A stretch of DNA of 64,000 bases from Bacillota bacterium (lineage in GTDB: Bacteria; Bacillota_I; Bacilli_A; RF39; UBA660), in contig JAEWOE010000006.1 in the NCBI GenBank assembly GCA_023460995.1, forward strand, positions 620,001 through 684,000, given 5' to 3'. A program made the translations under genes and the position numbers. How positions within the stretch are numbered: position 1 is the stretch's first letter; each line of letters begins with the position of its first letter. Under the pieces are notes generated by a model. It did no database searches and was not told the origin of the DNA. It worked only from the letters and a program-made list of their open reading frames with translations. Positions 27,583 through 36,761 of this stretch are shown piece by piece.

Positions 27583-29466
27583 ATGAACATAATAAAACGA
27601 AAATCATTTTTTTATAAATTTTTTTCACTAGTTCTATTGATTTCTGTATTTTTATTAAATTTTGGTAGTAGTAAAGCTTTGTTAATAGAGAATAATAAGC
27701 AATATGCCACTAATAATCAATTGCAAAGTGATGAGATAACAGAATACAGAACTGAATATGAAAAGCATTTTCAAAATGAAGATGGGACAATAACAGCTGC
27801 CACTTATACTAATCCAATTCATTATAAAGATTCAGATGGTAATTGGGTTGATATTGATAATTCTTTAATTGATTCAAATGAAGTTGATGAAGATGGAAAT
27901 AAAATTTTTACAAATAAAGATAATCCTTTAAAGGTTAAACTATCAAATAAGGCAAAGGATAAGAAATTTGTTAGTATAAAACTGGAAAAATATGAAATAA
28001 ATTGGGGTATTCAGGGTGTTGATAAGGTCAAAGGTAATGTTGAAGAAAGTGGTACAAAAGAAAATGTAACTGATATTACTTCAATTAGTTCAAAAATGAC
28101 CTATAAAGATGTATTTGAGAATACTTCACTAGTTTATAAATTATCTTCTTATGCACTGATGGAAGAACTAGTCTTTGATGAAGTTCCTACATATGATAAT
28201 GTTGTATATAATGTTGAAACAAAAAACTTAGTTGCTAAATCAGTAGGTAAAGAAGTTATCTTCTATGATGCAGATGAATCTGAAAAGGAAGTATTTAAGT
28301 TTGAGGCGCCATTTATGTATGATAGTAATGAAAAACCATCATTCAATGAAAATGTTGGTGTGACATTAGAAGAAACAAGTAAAGGGTATATAATAACTCA
28401 TATCTTTGATATGGAATGGTTAGAAGATGAATCTAGAATATATCCTGTTGTACTTGATCCTGTTGTTTCTTCATATCAACATTATTCTAACATCGAAGAT
28501 ACACATACTAATTCACAAAGTCCTAATACAAATTATGTAAACAATCCGTATCTTCAAATTGGTAAGATAAATGGTGATAATTATGTGTGGGTAAAGATTA
28601 CTAATATGCCTACATTACCATCTGAAGCGGTCGTTACTGATGCAAGATTAGGACTATTCTTAAATTATGGTACTAATTCCTGGGGGGCTTTAGAATTATG
28701 GGCGCCAAGAACAGCATGGGATTCATATACAATGACTTGGAATTGGCAAAATAATGTTGGTGCTGATTTTGTAGCTAATGGGATATATCCGGTTGCAAAT
28801 GGTTCATATTATAAATATAATATAAATGTTACAAATAATGTTACAAAATGGTATAACGGGACAGCGGCGAATTGGGGATTCATGCTAAAATACCAAGATC
28901 TTAATTACAATGATTGTAATTGGTTATATTCTAGTGATAATACAGGCATTGGAAGTACATATCTACCGGCAATAACAATTACTTATGCAATTCCATTACC
29001 ACCAAATAATTATGTTAGTATGAATTGGCATTATCCATTAAATACTTCGTTTAATATATTAAGTCGAGGATGGAGTAGTACACATCATGCTTTAGATTTT
29101 ATTGTGTCTACTGGCAACAATATTTATGCAGTAGATGGTGGAGTAGTTGTAGATAGAATTGTAGACGTTTGGAAAAATACATCAAGTGGAAATTATGTGG
29201 CAATTAGAACAAATAGCATTGATCCGACGACTGGTGAAAAATTAGTAATTGGTTATATGCACATGAGTACTACACCACCTGCTTTTGGTACTGTTGTAAC
29301 AAAAGGACAAAAAATTGGTGAAACTGGTGAAACAGGTTACGATTGTTCAGGACCTCATTTACATATTGAAGTAATAAAAGATGGTAGTACTTGGACTGAT
29401 CATTCCCCTACACAACAAAGTAAAACAGTTGATCCAAAATTATTTTGGCCAAATATATTAAATTAA
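27583..29466 (+). CDS. Secreted DNRLRE-domain protein with C-terminal M23 endopeptidase
   Basis: 627 residues. Signal peptide or N-terminal anchor about 1-33. Residues 50-290 resemble the N-terminal part found before DNRLRE domains ('TYTNPIHYKDSDGNWVDIDNSL'). A DNRLRE-like beta domain spans about 295-465 ('VTDARLGLFL...WNWQNN'). The last 130 residues are M23: H502 and D505 of 'HHALDF' and H592/H594 of 'HLHIE' form the zinc site. M23 enzymes cut peptidoglycan cross-bridges or stems; DNRLRE modules are surface display domains. The combination suggests a wall-remodelling enzyme outside the cell. Confidence 0.85.
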   Translation: MNIIKRKSFFYKFFSLVLLISVFLLNFGSSKALLIENNKQYATNNQLQSDEITEYRTEYEKHFQNEDGTITAATYTNPIHYKDSDGNWVDIDNSLIDSNEVDEDGNKIFTNKDNPLKVKLSNKAKDKKFVSIKLEKYEINWGIQGVDKVKGNVEESGTKENVTDITSISSKMTYKDVFENTSLVYKLSSYALMEELVFDEVPTYDNVVYNVETKNLVAKSVGKEVIFYDADESEKEVFKFEAPFMYDSNEKPSFNENVGVTLEETSKGYIITHIFDMEWLEDESRIYPVVLDPVVSSYQHYSNIEDTHTNSQSPNTNYVNNPYLQIGKINGDNYVWVKITNMPTLPSEAVVTDARLGLFLNYGTNSWGALELWAPRTAWDSYTMTWNWQNNVGADFVANGIYPVANGSYYKYNINVTNNVTKWYNGTAANWGFMLKYQDLNYNDCNWLYSSDNTGIGSTYLPAITITYAIPLPPNNYVSMNWHYPLNTSFNILSRGWSSTHHALDFIVSTGNNIYAVDGGVVVDRIVDVWKNTSSGNYVAIRTNSIDPTTGEKLVIGYMHMSTTPPAFGTVVTKGQKIGETGETGYDCSGPHLHIEVIKDGSTWTDHSPTQQSKTVDPKLFWPNILN

Positions 29467-29509
29467 AGCTTCAATAAATATATATTAGTAATGAAAGGAA
29501 GTAATCCTA

Positions 29510-30184
29510 ATGAATAAAAAATTTAAAATTATATTTGTAACAGTAATAATACTTTTATTAACAACAGTTGTGACTTTCGCTATAATAAGGTTTCTTAATA
29601 AAGACGAACCAAATGATAAGGAACCCAATATACCAAATAACTCAAATAATGAACCAAATAATCAAGATAGTAAAATACATCTATTTGGTAAAGAATTAAA
29701 TAGTTTAGAGGAATTAAATGAGCAAGATGTAAAAGATTATTTAAATCAAGTACGAATTGTATTAAAGGAAAAAACATACACTGCATTTAATGATGAAGAA
29801 ATCACTTTAATTGTTGCATATGAATTATTAATGTATGAAAGTGCATCAGCTGAAGAAATTGAAAAGTTTGTAGAAGGATTCTTTGGCAAAAAAGGTTTTC
29901 AAGTTAAGGAAGGTAAGTATATTTCGTCAATAGATGATGAAATAATAATATCAAAAAGTGGTGATGAATTTATTTCTAATCTCGGTGGGAAAGGTGTCAC
30001 TCCACCATATAATATTTATAAATCTATGGAAATAAAAAACGATCGAGTTATAGTTCATTATGATTATGGTACAACTGCTTGGAGAACAGGCGAAATAATT
30101 TCATTAGAAGGAAATACTGATATATATTTAAAATATGCGAATGGCAATTTAATACTTGAAAAAATAATATATACAAAAAAATAA
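29510..30184 (+). CDS. Membrane-anchored extracytoplasmic protein, unknown
   Basis: 224 residues: one N-terminal membrane helix (about 5-27), a Pro/Asn/Glu linker ('EPNDKEPNIPNNSNNEPNN') and a folded domain of about 165 residues. No lipobox Cys is present. It lies 43 bases after the M23 gene with its own AAAGGAAG ribosome site and probably shares its transcript. No motif identifies an activity. A perfect 24-base palindrome terminates it. Confidence 0.7.
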   Translation: MNKKFKIIFVTVIILLLTTVVTFAIIRFLNKDEPNDKEPNIPNNSNNEPNNQDSKIHLFGKELNSLEELNEQDVKDYLNQVRIVLKEKTYTAFNDEEITLIVAYELLMYESASAEEIEKFVEGFFGKKGFQVKEGKYISSIDDEIIISKSGDEFISNLGGKGVTPPYNIYKSMEIKNDRVIVHYDYGTTAWRTGEIISLEGNTDIYLKYANGNLILEKIIYTKK

Positions 30185-30207
30185 AAGACTTCAATTGAAG
30201 TCTTTTT
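30183..30207 (+). terminator. Bidirectional terminator between convergent genes
   Basis: Perfect 24-base palindrome, arms AAAAGACTTC and GAAGTCTTTT; it touches the last base of the minus-strand gene and serves both directions. Confidence 0.85.
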
Positions 30208-31105
30208 ATTTTGGATTTCTATCTGTGTGTGCTGTACTTGGTAATGGAATTCCTTTAACAAAGTCACCCTCATAATTATCATACGTTAAAAAACCTTTCC
30301 AAGTAGCGTCAAGTCGGTAGTATTTCCCATCTAACCACACTATATTCCAAGCATGATTTCTTGATACTGATTTGACATATAAAACATAAACACCAGCTTT
30401 ATTTGCAACGTAATAAAATGCTTTAGCAATGCCCGCACAAATTGCTTTATTGTATATTAATGCTCCATAAGCGGTTGAAGTCTCTGTAAAGTCATCATTT
30501 GCTTTTCCACTTTCAAGCCATTCATAATTTTCATAGTCATACTCAATATTTTTGATAAAATAATCATATATTATTTTGACTTTATCATAATCAGTCGCTG
30601 ATGATGGTATTAGAGATATTATTTCATTGGCTTTTTTGTCAATTTCGTTTAGTTTTTTAATTTCAAAATTCATATCGGAATTCAGCCATTGACCTATATG
30701 AATTTTATTAGTAGTACCAATACCATTATAGGAAGTTATACCTCCTTCGATTTTAATAGATATTTCATTTTCAATAGCGCCATAAGTCTTTGGTAATCTA
30801 TTAGGGTTATTTTGATAATATAGATCTATAACTAGCTGGGCATCTTCAAGTTTTCTTTCCTCACTCAAATCGTAATCAGACCCAATTTGAAGTGTATTAT
30901 CTTCAAAAAGTTGATATAATTCTTTTTGCCAATCGTTTAAGTATTCCCACCCATACGGATCGGTTGGCTTTGTATAAGTTATTTTATCATCCTTATCAAC
31001 GATGTTATTATCGCTATTAATTTTCTGGTCTGCAATAACTCTACTAATTACTAAAACAAGTATTAACGTAAATATTGATATAAGAAATATAATTCTCTTT
31101 TTCAT
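30206..31105 (-). CDS. Membrane-anchored transglutaminase-like protein
   Basis: 299 residues. N-terminal membrane helix about 4-24, then an unassigned region and a transglutaminase-like core at about 165-280. The catalytic triad is visible: Cys in 'NKAICAGIAKAFYYVAN', His in 'RNHAWNIVWLDGKYYRLD' and Asp in 'LDATWKG'. Bacterial proteins of this class are proteases or cross-linkers acting outside the membrane. It faces the M23 operon across a shared terminator, and the candidate sRNA at 31148-31244 ends just upstream of it. Confidence 0.8.
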   Translation of the reverse strand: MKKRIIFLISIFTLILVLVISRVIADQKINSDNNIVDKDDKITYTKPTDPYGWEYLNDWQKELYQLFEDNTLQIGSDYDLSEERKLEDAQLVIDLYYQNNPNRLPKTYGAIENEISIKIEGGITSYNGIGTTNKIHIGQWLNSDMNFEIKKLNEIDKKANEIISLIPSSATDYDKVKIIYDYFIKNIEYDYENYEWLESGKANDDFTETSTAYGALIYNKAICAGIAKAFYYVANKAGVYVLYVKSVSRNHAWNIVWLDGKYYRLDATWKGFLTYDNYEGDFVKGIPLPSTAHTDRNPK

Positions 31106-31147
31106 AGTTCAATATCCTTTCATGTTTATTATATCATAATAGCAAAC

Positions 31148-31244
31148 AAAAAGAACAGTCCCCCTGCGAACTGTCCTTATAAAAGAATAAAAAGGGGTTG
31201 GCTAGTGTGATACTAGCATCCAATCCGTCTAATTCGAATTGGTA
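31148..31244 (-). ncRNA. Candidate small RNA, about 97 nt
   Basis: On the minus strand, TTGACA (31279-31274) and TAGTAT (31256-31251) are separated by exactly 17 bases. The predicted transcript starts near 31244, forms a hairpin (inner stem GCTAGT/ACTAGC at 31201-31217, outer 6 bp including one G-U pair), has a U-rich linker and ends in a hairpin (31153-31159 with 31170-31176) followed by five U. No ORF with a ribosome site fits inside. It lies between the DHH gene and the transglutaminase-like gene, both on the same strand. Confidence 0.55.
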
Positions 31245-31250
31245 CTGTAT

Positions 31251-31279
31251 ATACTAATGCAAAAAGTGTTATTTGTCAA
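31251..31279 (-). promoter_or_regulatory. Promoter of the candidate sRNA
   Basis: Consensus TTGACA, 17-base spacer, TAGTAT on the minus strand. Confidence 0.6.
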
Positions 31280-31298
31280 GCATTTAAAATAAAAATAT

Positions 31299-32261
31299 TT
31301 AAAAATTATCTTTTTTTAGCTTTTCAAGTACTTTTTTATCAAAATATGGGCTAGTTAGCTTAAGATTATTATCAGTCATAGGGAATCCACCAGCTTTTTC
31401 ATGACCACCACCACCAAGGTCTTTGCATATATTACCGACATTTATTTCATTTACTGTTCTAACAGAAAAACTTTCTCTTTCGTAGTTAGCAATAAGAATA
31501 AAATCTAATTCATCTTTATATTTTTTACTAAGTAAATTACCAACACTAGATCTAAATTTAGTTGATATAGATAGGCCTACTTTATATCCTAAGAAATTAA
31601 TTCTTATTAAAGTATCATCACACCATTTTAAATAATCATCTAGCTCCTTCTGCATCTCAGTACATATATTTTCTTCTTCACTAGTTAATTTAAAATGTCT
31701 TTTATCACCATGAATGATTCTATCATAAAAATCATTTATTACTTTCTCTTTGCCATTTCTAGCTAGTATTTGTGTTAGATAATAACCAAGTTTGTTTCCA
31801 GTTTCAATGAACTGGTAAGTATCATTACTTCTTACACCTTCTACAAATTCTTTTAAACTATTATATTTTAAGACTTCATTCGTAGAATAATTATTTAATA
31901 AGTATTCATAAAATAAACTAGTACCACTAGGTTTAAAACCATCTATTTCACTAATAACAGTACTCCAAGGATAAATACTAACTTCTATATTAGTTTGATG
32001 ATGATCTAAGTGAATAACTAATTCTTTCATAGGACTATCATCAATAAGTTTACCTACATTAATATTCATTCCTAAATCAGTAATAAATATCTTTTCATAT
32101 TTAGTATATTTCTTAGTCTTTAATAAATCTTCAATCTTTTCCTTAAGTTCATCAGGTTCAATTAATATAACATCTAACTTAGGGAAAACAATCTTTCCTA
32201 ATATTACACATCCTAAACCATCCATATCCGCAATATGGGATATTAATAAAACTTTCTTCAT
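31299..32261 (-). CDS. DHH/DHHA1-family phosphoesterase
   Basis: 320 residues. The DHH domain has 'ISHIADMDGLGCVIL', 'ITDLGMN' and the signature 'HLDHHQTNI', all carrying metal ligands; the DHHA1 part ends in 'NICKDLGGGGHEKAGGFPM'. Relatives cleave nanoRNA, pAp or cyclic dinucleotide products (NrnA, GdpP-like, YorK-like). The unusually AT-rich family branch with 'HIADMDGLG' rather than 'HxxPDxDxxGS' resembles oligoribonuclease-like bacterial proteins of broad specificity. Divergent to recG with about 95 bases between. Confidence 0.85.
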   Translation of the reverse strand: MKKVLLISHIADMDGLGCVILGKIVFPKLDVILIEPDELKEKIEDLLKTKKYTKYEKIFITDLGMNINVGKLIDDSPMKELVIHLDHHQTNIEVSIYPWSTVISEIDGFKPSGTSLFYEYLLNNYSTNEVLKYNSLKEFVEGVRSNDTYQFIETGNKLGYYLTQILARNGKEKVINDFYDRIIHGDKRHFKLTSEEENICTEMQKELDDYLKWCDDTLIRINFLGYKVGLSISTKFRSSVGNLLSKKYKDELDFILIANYERESFSVRTVNEINVGNICKDLGGGGHEKAGGFPMTDNNLKLTSPYFDKKVLEKLKKDNF

Positions 32262-32298
32262 ATAATCACCTATGTTTATTATACCATATTATTATAAT

Positions 32299-32327
32299 TT
32301 GACACACGAACACTTGTTTGATATAAT
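32299..32327 (+). promoter_or_regulatory. recG promoter with LexA/DinR box in the spacer
   Basis: TTGACA at 32299-32304, 17-base spacer and TATAAT at 32322-32327: perfect consensus. CGAACACTTGTTTG, a LexA/DinR box, occupies 32307-32320 within the spacer. Confidence 0.8.
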
Positions 32328-32355
32328 CGTAAATAGATTATATGGTAGGTGAAAC

Positions 32356-34341
32356 ATGATAATAGAAGAAATAAAGGGTATAGGCCCTAAAACAACAAAT
32401 ATATTAAACCACTTAGGTATAAATAATATAGATGACTTAATAACTTATTATCCATTTAGATATGATATATTAAAGAAAACTGATATGACTACTATAAGTG
32501 ATGGAGATAAAATAATTATAGATGGTTATTTAGAAGAAAGTCCTAAAATGTTTAGATTTAATGGTCATATGGATAAAATGACTTTTAGAATTAATACAGG
32601 TACTAATTTATATAATGTATCTATCTTTAATAGGGGATTCTTAAAAAGTAAACTTGAAATAGGTACTAATGTAATTATTTTAGGTAAGATAGATTTAGTG
32701 CATAATAGTATTGTCGCAAGTGATATAAAGTTTGGTTTACTTGGTAATAGTACAGTAATAGATCCTGTATATCATATAACACCTGGTATTACTAGTAAAC
32801 AGATAAATGAGTGTGTAAGATTATCTTATCCATATGTAGATAAAGTAGAAAGTTATTTACCTGATAAGTTAGTAGAAAAATATGATTTTGAAGATAAATT
32901 AATAAGTATAAAAGAAGTTCATAATCCTACTAGTACAGTTAATTTTAAGAAGGCTTTAACTAGACTTAAGTTTGAAGAGTTATTTATCTTTATGTTAAAG
33001 ATGAGTTATCTTAAGAATAATAGAAAGGGTAAAGATGGTCTTAAAAGAGAAGTAGATAGAAAACAAATAGATAGTTTTATAGATAATCTTCCCTTTAAAT
33101 TAACTATAGATCAGTTAACTACAGTAGATGATATATATAATGACTTAACAAGCCCTTCTAGGATGAATAGATTACTACAAGGTGATGTTGGTTCAGGTAA
33201 AACTATTCTTTCATTTATAGCTCTTTATATTAATTATTTAAGTGGTTATCAGGGAGCATTAATGGCTCCAACTGAAATACTAGCAAGTCAGCATTTAATT
33301 AATATAGAGGATATTTTTAAAAACTATGATATAAATGTAAGATTACTAACTGGTAAATTAAAAGTATCAGAAAAGAAGGAAATATATAAAGAATTAAAAG
33401 AAGGCAAAATAGATATAGTTATTGGAACACATGCTTTATTTCAAGATGAAATAAAGTATAAGAATCTAGGTTTAGTAATAACTGATGAACAACATAGATT
33501 TGGTGTTAATCAAAGAAGTAGTTTAAAGAATAAAGGTATCTCACCTGATATATTATATATGAGTGCTACACCAATACCTAGAACTTATGCTTTAACTATA
33601 TATGGTGATATGGATGTATCTAGTATTAAAACTATGCCAGGAGGTAGAAAACCTGTTATAACTAGTTTATATAAAAGTAGTGATATGAAAGATATATTAT
33701 TTAAAATGTATAATGAATTATTACAAAATCATCAAATATATGTAGTCGCTCCACTTATTGAAGAAAGTGAAAAAATAGATTTAGAAAATGTATCTAAGTT
33801 AGAAGAAAAAATGAATAAAGCTTTTGGTTCTAAATATAATATAGGTGTTTTACATGGTAAAATGAAACCAGAAGAAAAAGATCTTATGATGACTAAATTT
33901 AAGAATAATGATATTCAAATACTAATAAGTACTACTGTTATAGAAGTAGGGGTAGATGTTAAAAATGCTACCATGATGGTTATATTCGATGCTTATAGAT
34001 TTGGATTATCTGCTCTTCATCAGTTAAGAGGTAGAGTAGGAAGAAATAGTTTACAGTCTTACTGCATTCTTATAAGTGATAAAGACTCAAAGAGATTAGA
34101 TATACTTACTGAAACTAATGATGGATTTAAGGTTAGTGAGGAAGACTTTAAATTAAGAGGTAGTGGAGACTTATTTGGAGCTAGACAAAGTGGGGATATG
34201 GCCTTTAAAATAGCGAGTATTAAGAATGATTTTAACTTACTTCTTAAAGCAAAAGAAGATGCAGAAGAGTACATAAAGAGTGATTTATACACAAATGAAT
34301 TAGTAAATAAAATGTTAAGTGAATCTGTTAATCTAGATTAA
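32356..34341 (+). CDS. recG: ATP-dependent DNA helicase RecG
   Basis: 661 residues, usual length. Wedge/OB domain in the first 150 residues, Walker A 'GDVGSGKT' at about 276-283, DExH-type 'VITDEQHRFG', 'MSATPIPRT', and helicase end motif 'QLRGRVGR'; C-terminal 'SEEDFKLRGSGDLFGARQSG' is diagnostic for RecG. It regresses stalled forks and branch-migrates Holliday junctions. The SOS box in its promoter is notable because recG is not a classical LexA target. ATG 32356 follows TAGGTGAAAC. Confidence 0.97.
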   Translation: MIIEEIKGIGPKTTNILNHLGINNIDDLITYYPFRYDILKKTDMTTISDGDKIIIDGYLEESPKMFRFNGHMDKMTFRINTGTNLYNVSIFNRGFLKSKLEIGTNVIILGKIDLVHNSIVASDIKFGLLGNSTVIDPVYHITPGITSKQINECVRLSYPYVDKVESYLPDKLVEKYDFEDKLISIKEVHNPTSTVNFKKALTRLKFEELFIFMLKMSYLKNNRKGKDGLKREVDRKQIDSFIDNLPFKLTIDQLTTVDDIYNDLTSPSRMNRLLQGDVGSGKTILSFIALYINYLSGYQGALMAPTEILASQHLINIEDIFKNYDINVRLLTGKLKVSEKKEIYKELKEGKIDIVIGTHALFQDEIKYKNLGLVITDEQHRFGVNQRSSLKNKGISPDILYMSATPIPRTYALTIYGDMDVSSIKTMPGGRKPVITSLYKSSDMKDILFKMYNELLQNHQIYVVAPLIEESEKIDLENVSKLEEKMNKAFGSKYNIGVLHGKMKPEEKDLMMTKFKNNDIQILISTTVIEVGVDVKNATMMVIFDAYRFGLSALHQLRGRVGRNSLQSYCILISDKDSKRLDILTETNDGFKVSEEDFKLRGSGDLFGARQSGDMAFKIASIKNDFNLLLKAKEDAEEYIKSDLYTNELVNKMLSESVNLD

Positions 34342-34351
34342 ATAAATAAAC

Positions 34352-34380
34352 TTGACATTTTTTCCTTTCCCATTTATAAT
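34352..34380 (+). promoter_or_regulatory. Perfect consensus promoter downstream of recG
   Basis: TTGACA (34352-34357), 17 bases, TATAAT (34375-34380), starting 11 bases after the recG stop, with no protein gene for 300 bases. Confidence 0.8.
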
Positions 34381-34386
34381 AATAAT

Positions 34387-34477
34387 AGCGTGATAATATC
34401 ACGCGAGTATTGTTATACTCAACTGGTATAACAATGCAACCAAAACCCCCTGAAGGAGCCGAGAGGCTCCATTTTTG
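34387..34477 (+). ncRNA. Candidate small RNA, about 91 nt, with alternative hairpins
   Basis: Driven by the perfect promoter at 34352-34380. Elements in order: hairpin GCGTGAT/ATCACGC (34388-34404); hairpin ATTGTTATA/TATAACAAT (34409-34435) that competes with GAGTAT/ATACTC (34405-34420), so two folds are mutually exclusive; a C-rich single-stranded stretch near 34436-34453; terminator stem GGAGCC/GGCTCC with U-run (34455-34477). No ORF with ribosome site. The last 31 bases recur exactly at 36366-36396. Confidence 0.6.
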
Positions 34478-34480
34478 TTT
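34455..34480 (+). terminator. GGAGCCGAGAGGCTCC terminator, copy 1
   Basis: 6-bp GC-rich stem, GAGA loop and T-run; ends the candidate sRNA. First of four near-identical copies (36375, 37257, 39902). Confidence 0.85.
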
Positions 34481-34685
34481 TAAAATAAGAGTTTGCAAGT
34501 ATCGAATATGCTTTGAGCCACATTTAAGCCACATTTTCAAGTTGTAAAATTACATAATATATTCAAATTATGAACAAATGATTTGAGGATATCAACCAAA
34601 ACTGATGGAGTAATTCTGTGAATGACTATTTATATTTTGATTTTAGCTCCCTCAAGATGGTATAATTTATTTGAGGTGAATTCTT

Positions 34686-35462
34686 ATGATGAAAAAAGAA
34701 AAAAAGATGATTTTTACAATAATTATATGTACTCCTATGTTGTTTTTGTTTTTAGATTTAATTAATGTAAGGGATATTATTCCAGTTACAGATAATTATG
34801 ACTGGCTTGGTTTTGTTGGTTCTTGTTTGTCGGCTTTTGGTGCATTAACTTTAGGATTGATTTCTATTAAACAAAATGAATCTCTTTCTGATTTAAATAA
34901 AAAGATGTTAAATAATGACATGATATCAAACTGTTATTCAAAGATAAGTGCATGCAAAAAACATTATTTTGATGAAATAAAAAAAGATTACAAGGATGAT
35001 TACGGTTATGAAGTTATAAATGATAATATTAAAAAAAGCAAGCAAAGCTATTATAGATTTATATTTCAAATAAAAGACCAGAATGAATTACCACTTACAA
35101 AAGGAAATGTATCAAAAGTTACCATTCAGTATAATCCTAAAGATAATTGGTATGAAAAAGAGCAAAGTTATTCAGGTAAAAAACAAAAGGAAGTTAAACT
35201 AGAAGTTACACCTTTTGAGGAAGAAACATATTATTTGCCTATAAGCATAATCGATGAATTTAACAATTTAGAAGAAATTTTTTATAGTGATAAATTAAGG
35301 ATTACTCTGGATATGGCAATTACAAATTCATTGGGTGTCAAAAATGAATTTCAATACACCTTGGTTTTAAGTAGGACTAATACAAAAGCGGGAACTTGGT
35401 ATGAATATCATTTAAATGGTAAAAAAGTTTATTACGGCAAAGTAAGTTATATTGGTGATTAA
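34686..35462 (+). CDS. Two-helix membrane protein of accessory cassette 1
   Basis: 258 residues. Two N-terminal membrane helices (about 9-26 and 40-60), then a charged coiled-coil-like segment and a beta-rich cytoplasmic domain of about 150 residues. ATG 34686 follows TGAGGTGAATTCTT. No known family is recognised. It is 38 bases ahead of the RxxxxH protein and shares its cassette between terminator copies 1 and 2, an arrangement reminiscent of membrane effector plus sensor pairs in defence islands; that link is inference. Confidence 0.7.
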   Translation: MMKKEKKMIFTIIICTPMLFLFLDLINVRDIIPVTDNYDWLGFVGSCLSAFGALTLGLISIKQNESLSDLNKKMLNNDMISNCYSKISACKKHYFDEIKKDYKDDYGYEVINDNIKKSKQSYYRFIFQIKDQNELPLTKGNVSKVTIQYNPKDNWYEKEQSYSGKKQKEVKLEVTPFEEETYYLPISIIDEFNNLEEIFYSDKLRITLDMAITNSLGVKNEFQYTLVLSRTNTKAGTWYEYHLNGKKVYYGKVSYIGD

Positions 35463-35500
35463 AATGTATTAATACATTACAACGAAAAAGAGGTGAATAT

Positions 35501-36229
35501 GTGTTTAAAGTAGAGAAGGTTTTAGATTTTAGCAATTCTAAATTTGCAGTAGCATTTAATGAATTGTTTATTAAATATTCAAACGATACAATAGAAGTTA
35601 ATAACAATGAAAGAATATTTATGAAAACTCCGAAATCAATTAGAGAAACAATTACAGGATATGAAATGAGTATTTTAACAAAATACGTAAGGAGTGAAAA
35701 GTATTTAAACGAATGTATTGATATGGAAAATAAATATGCACAAGACCAATCGGAGAACCCATCTTTACATTTTATTGAAAATATTTATGAAATTATAAAA
35801 TTGCAAATAATATCTTCTAGAGAAGCATGGGAAATATTAAAGTTGTTAATTGATGAAAAAATCGAAAGTCACAAGGAACTAAAAAAATGGTGTGAAGGAA
35901 AATATAATAATTACGACAAAATTCTTGATGAGTTTAAAAAGCTCTATGATATTAGAGGCGAGATTGAACATCCTGGTAAAAACATTCCAACTACAATGCT
36001 ACAAAAAATAGGAGATAAAGTAATACTCCCTACTATTACTTTTAAAAGTGGAACATATAATGTTTTTGACTTGGCTGTAGGATGTTTAAATGTAAGTTTT
36101 CAAACTCAAAAAATGCTTATTGAACTTGGTTTCTATTATAGCAAGTATATAACGGCTATGTCGGAAGGTGGTTCTTTATATATTAATCAAAACTATGATT
36201 TTAAAAATGATGAAAATAATGATAAATAA
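35501..36229 (+). CDS. Helical protein with HEPN-like RxxxxH motif
   Basis: 242 residues, largely helical. Residues 148-158, 'LYDIRGEIEHP', contain R152-x4-H157, the arrangement of HEPN ribonuclease or HEPN-like domains (R-x4-6-H in the last helix). The GTG start fits AAAGAGGTGAATAT; an ATG two bases earlier is out of frame and closes at once. Co-directional with the preceding membrane protein. HEPN assignment rests on the short motif and predicted helicity and is tentative; a structural protein with no activity is possible. Confidence 0.6.
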   Translation: MFKVEKVLDFSNSKFAVAFNELFIKYSNDTIEVNNNERIFMKTPKSIRETITGYEMSILTKYVRSEKYLNECIDMENKYAQDQSENPSLHFIENIYEIIKLQIISSREAWEILKLLIDEKIESHKELKKWCEGKYNNYDKILDEFKKLYDIRGEIEHPGKNIPTTMLQKIGDKVILPTITFKSGTYNVFDLAVGCLNVSFQTQKMLIELGFYYSKYITAMSEGGSLYINQNYDFKNDENNDK

Positions 36230-36374
36230 AATTTGCATTTCCAAGCCCCATCTGAGCCACAAAAAATAGAAAACAGCTAAAAACATAAAATAACATTAGA
36301 TAATAAAACTTTATTAAATCGAATAAAAATGAACATTAGATAATATAAAACAAAGAAAATAAACACCCCCTGAA

Positions 36375-36399
36375 GGAGCCGAGAGGCTCCATTTTTTTT
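36375..36399 (+). terminator. GGAGCCGAGAGGCTCC terminator, copy 2
   Basis: Identical to copy 1 over 31 bases (36366-36396), including the upstream CCCCCTGAA; closes cassette 1. Confidence 0.85.
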
Positions 36400-36761
36400 G
36401 AATATAAAGATTGATGAACTTTTTTTGAAAAAATATTTTCATGTCCGATTAAATAGAAAAAGTTTTTTAAAACAATTATACGGATTTTATTGATTTTATC
36501 CGTGTAGTTGTTTGACATAAAAAAATGTAGAGTTAAAATGTTAGTGAAAAATGTTGGATGTTTAATGTATTTAAAGATATCTATGAATTAGTTAAGTTTG
36601 ATGCTTAATCTCAAAATTGGAATAGGATAAACGTATAAGATATAGAAATATGTTAATAAGCATAGTGAAAATTTTCAATATGAAGTCAAAATAATACATG
36701 GCTTTCTTTTTATTAATTATAATTAGTATTCTTTAAATTTTAGTAGCATTTATAGAGTAAT

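Noticed and set aside
34400..34445. tRNA-like stretch (CTCAACTGGTATAACAATGCAAC) after recG
   Set aside because: It cannot form a cloverleaf: the bases pair as a plain 9-bp hairpin, no acceptor or anticodon stem fits, and a terminator follows.
34328..34540. Minus-strand ORF of 70 residues over the sRNA
   Set aside because: It runs through two hairpins and a terminator, has no ribosome site and an improbable composition.
34514..36261. TGAGCCACA direct repeats (34514, 36253) as attachment sites of an integrated element
   Set aside because: Only nine bases match, no integrase or transposase lies between them, and the flanking terminators give a better explanation for modularity.
36336..36518. 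Minus-strand ORF of 60 residues
   Set aside because: Spans terminator copy 2; no ribosome site; chance open frame.
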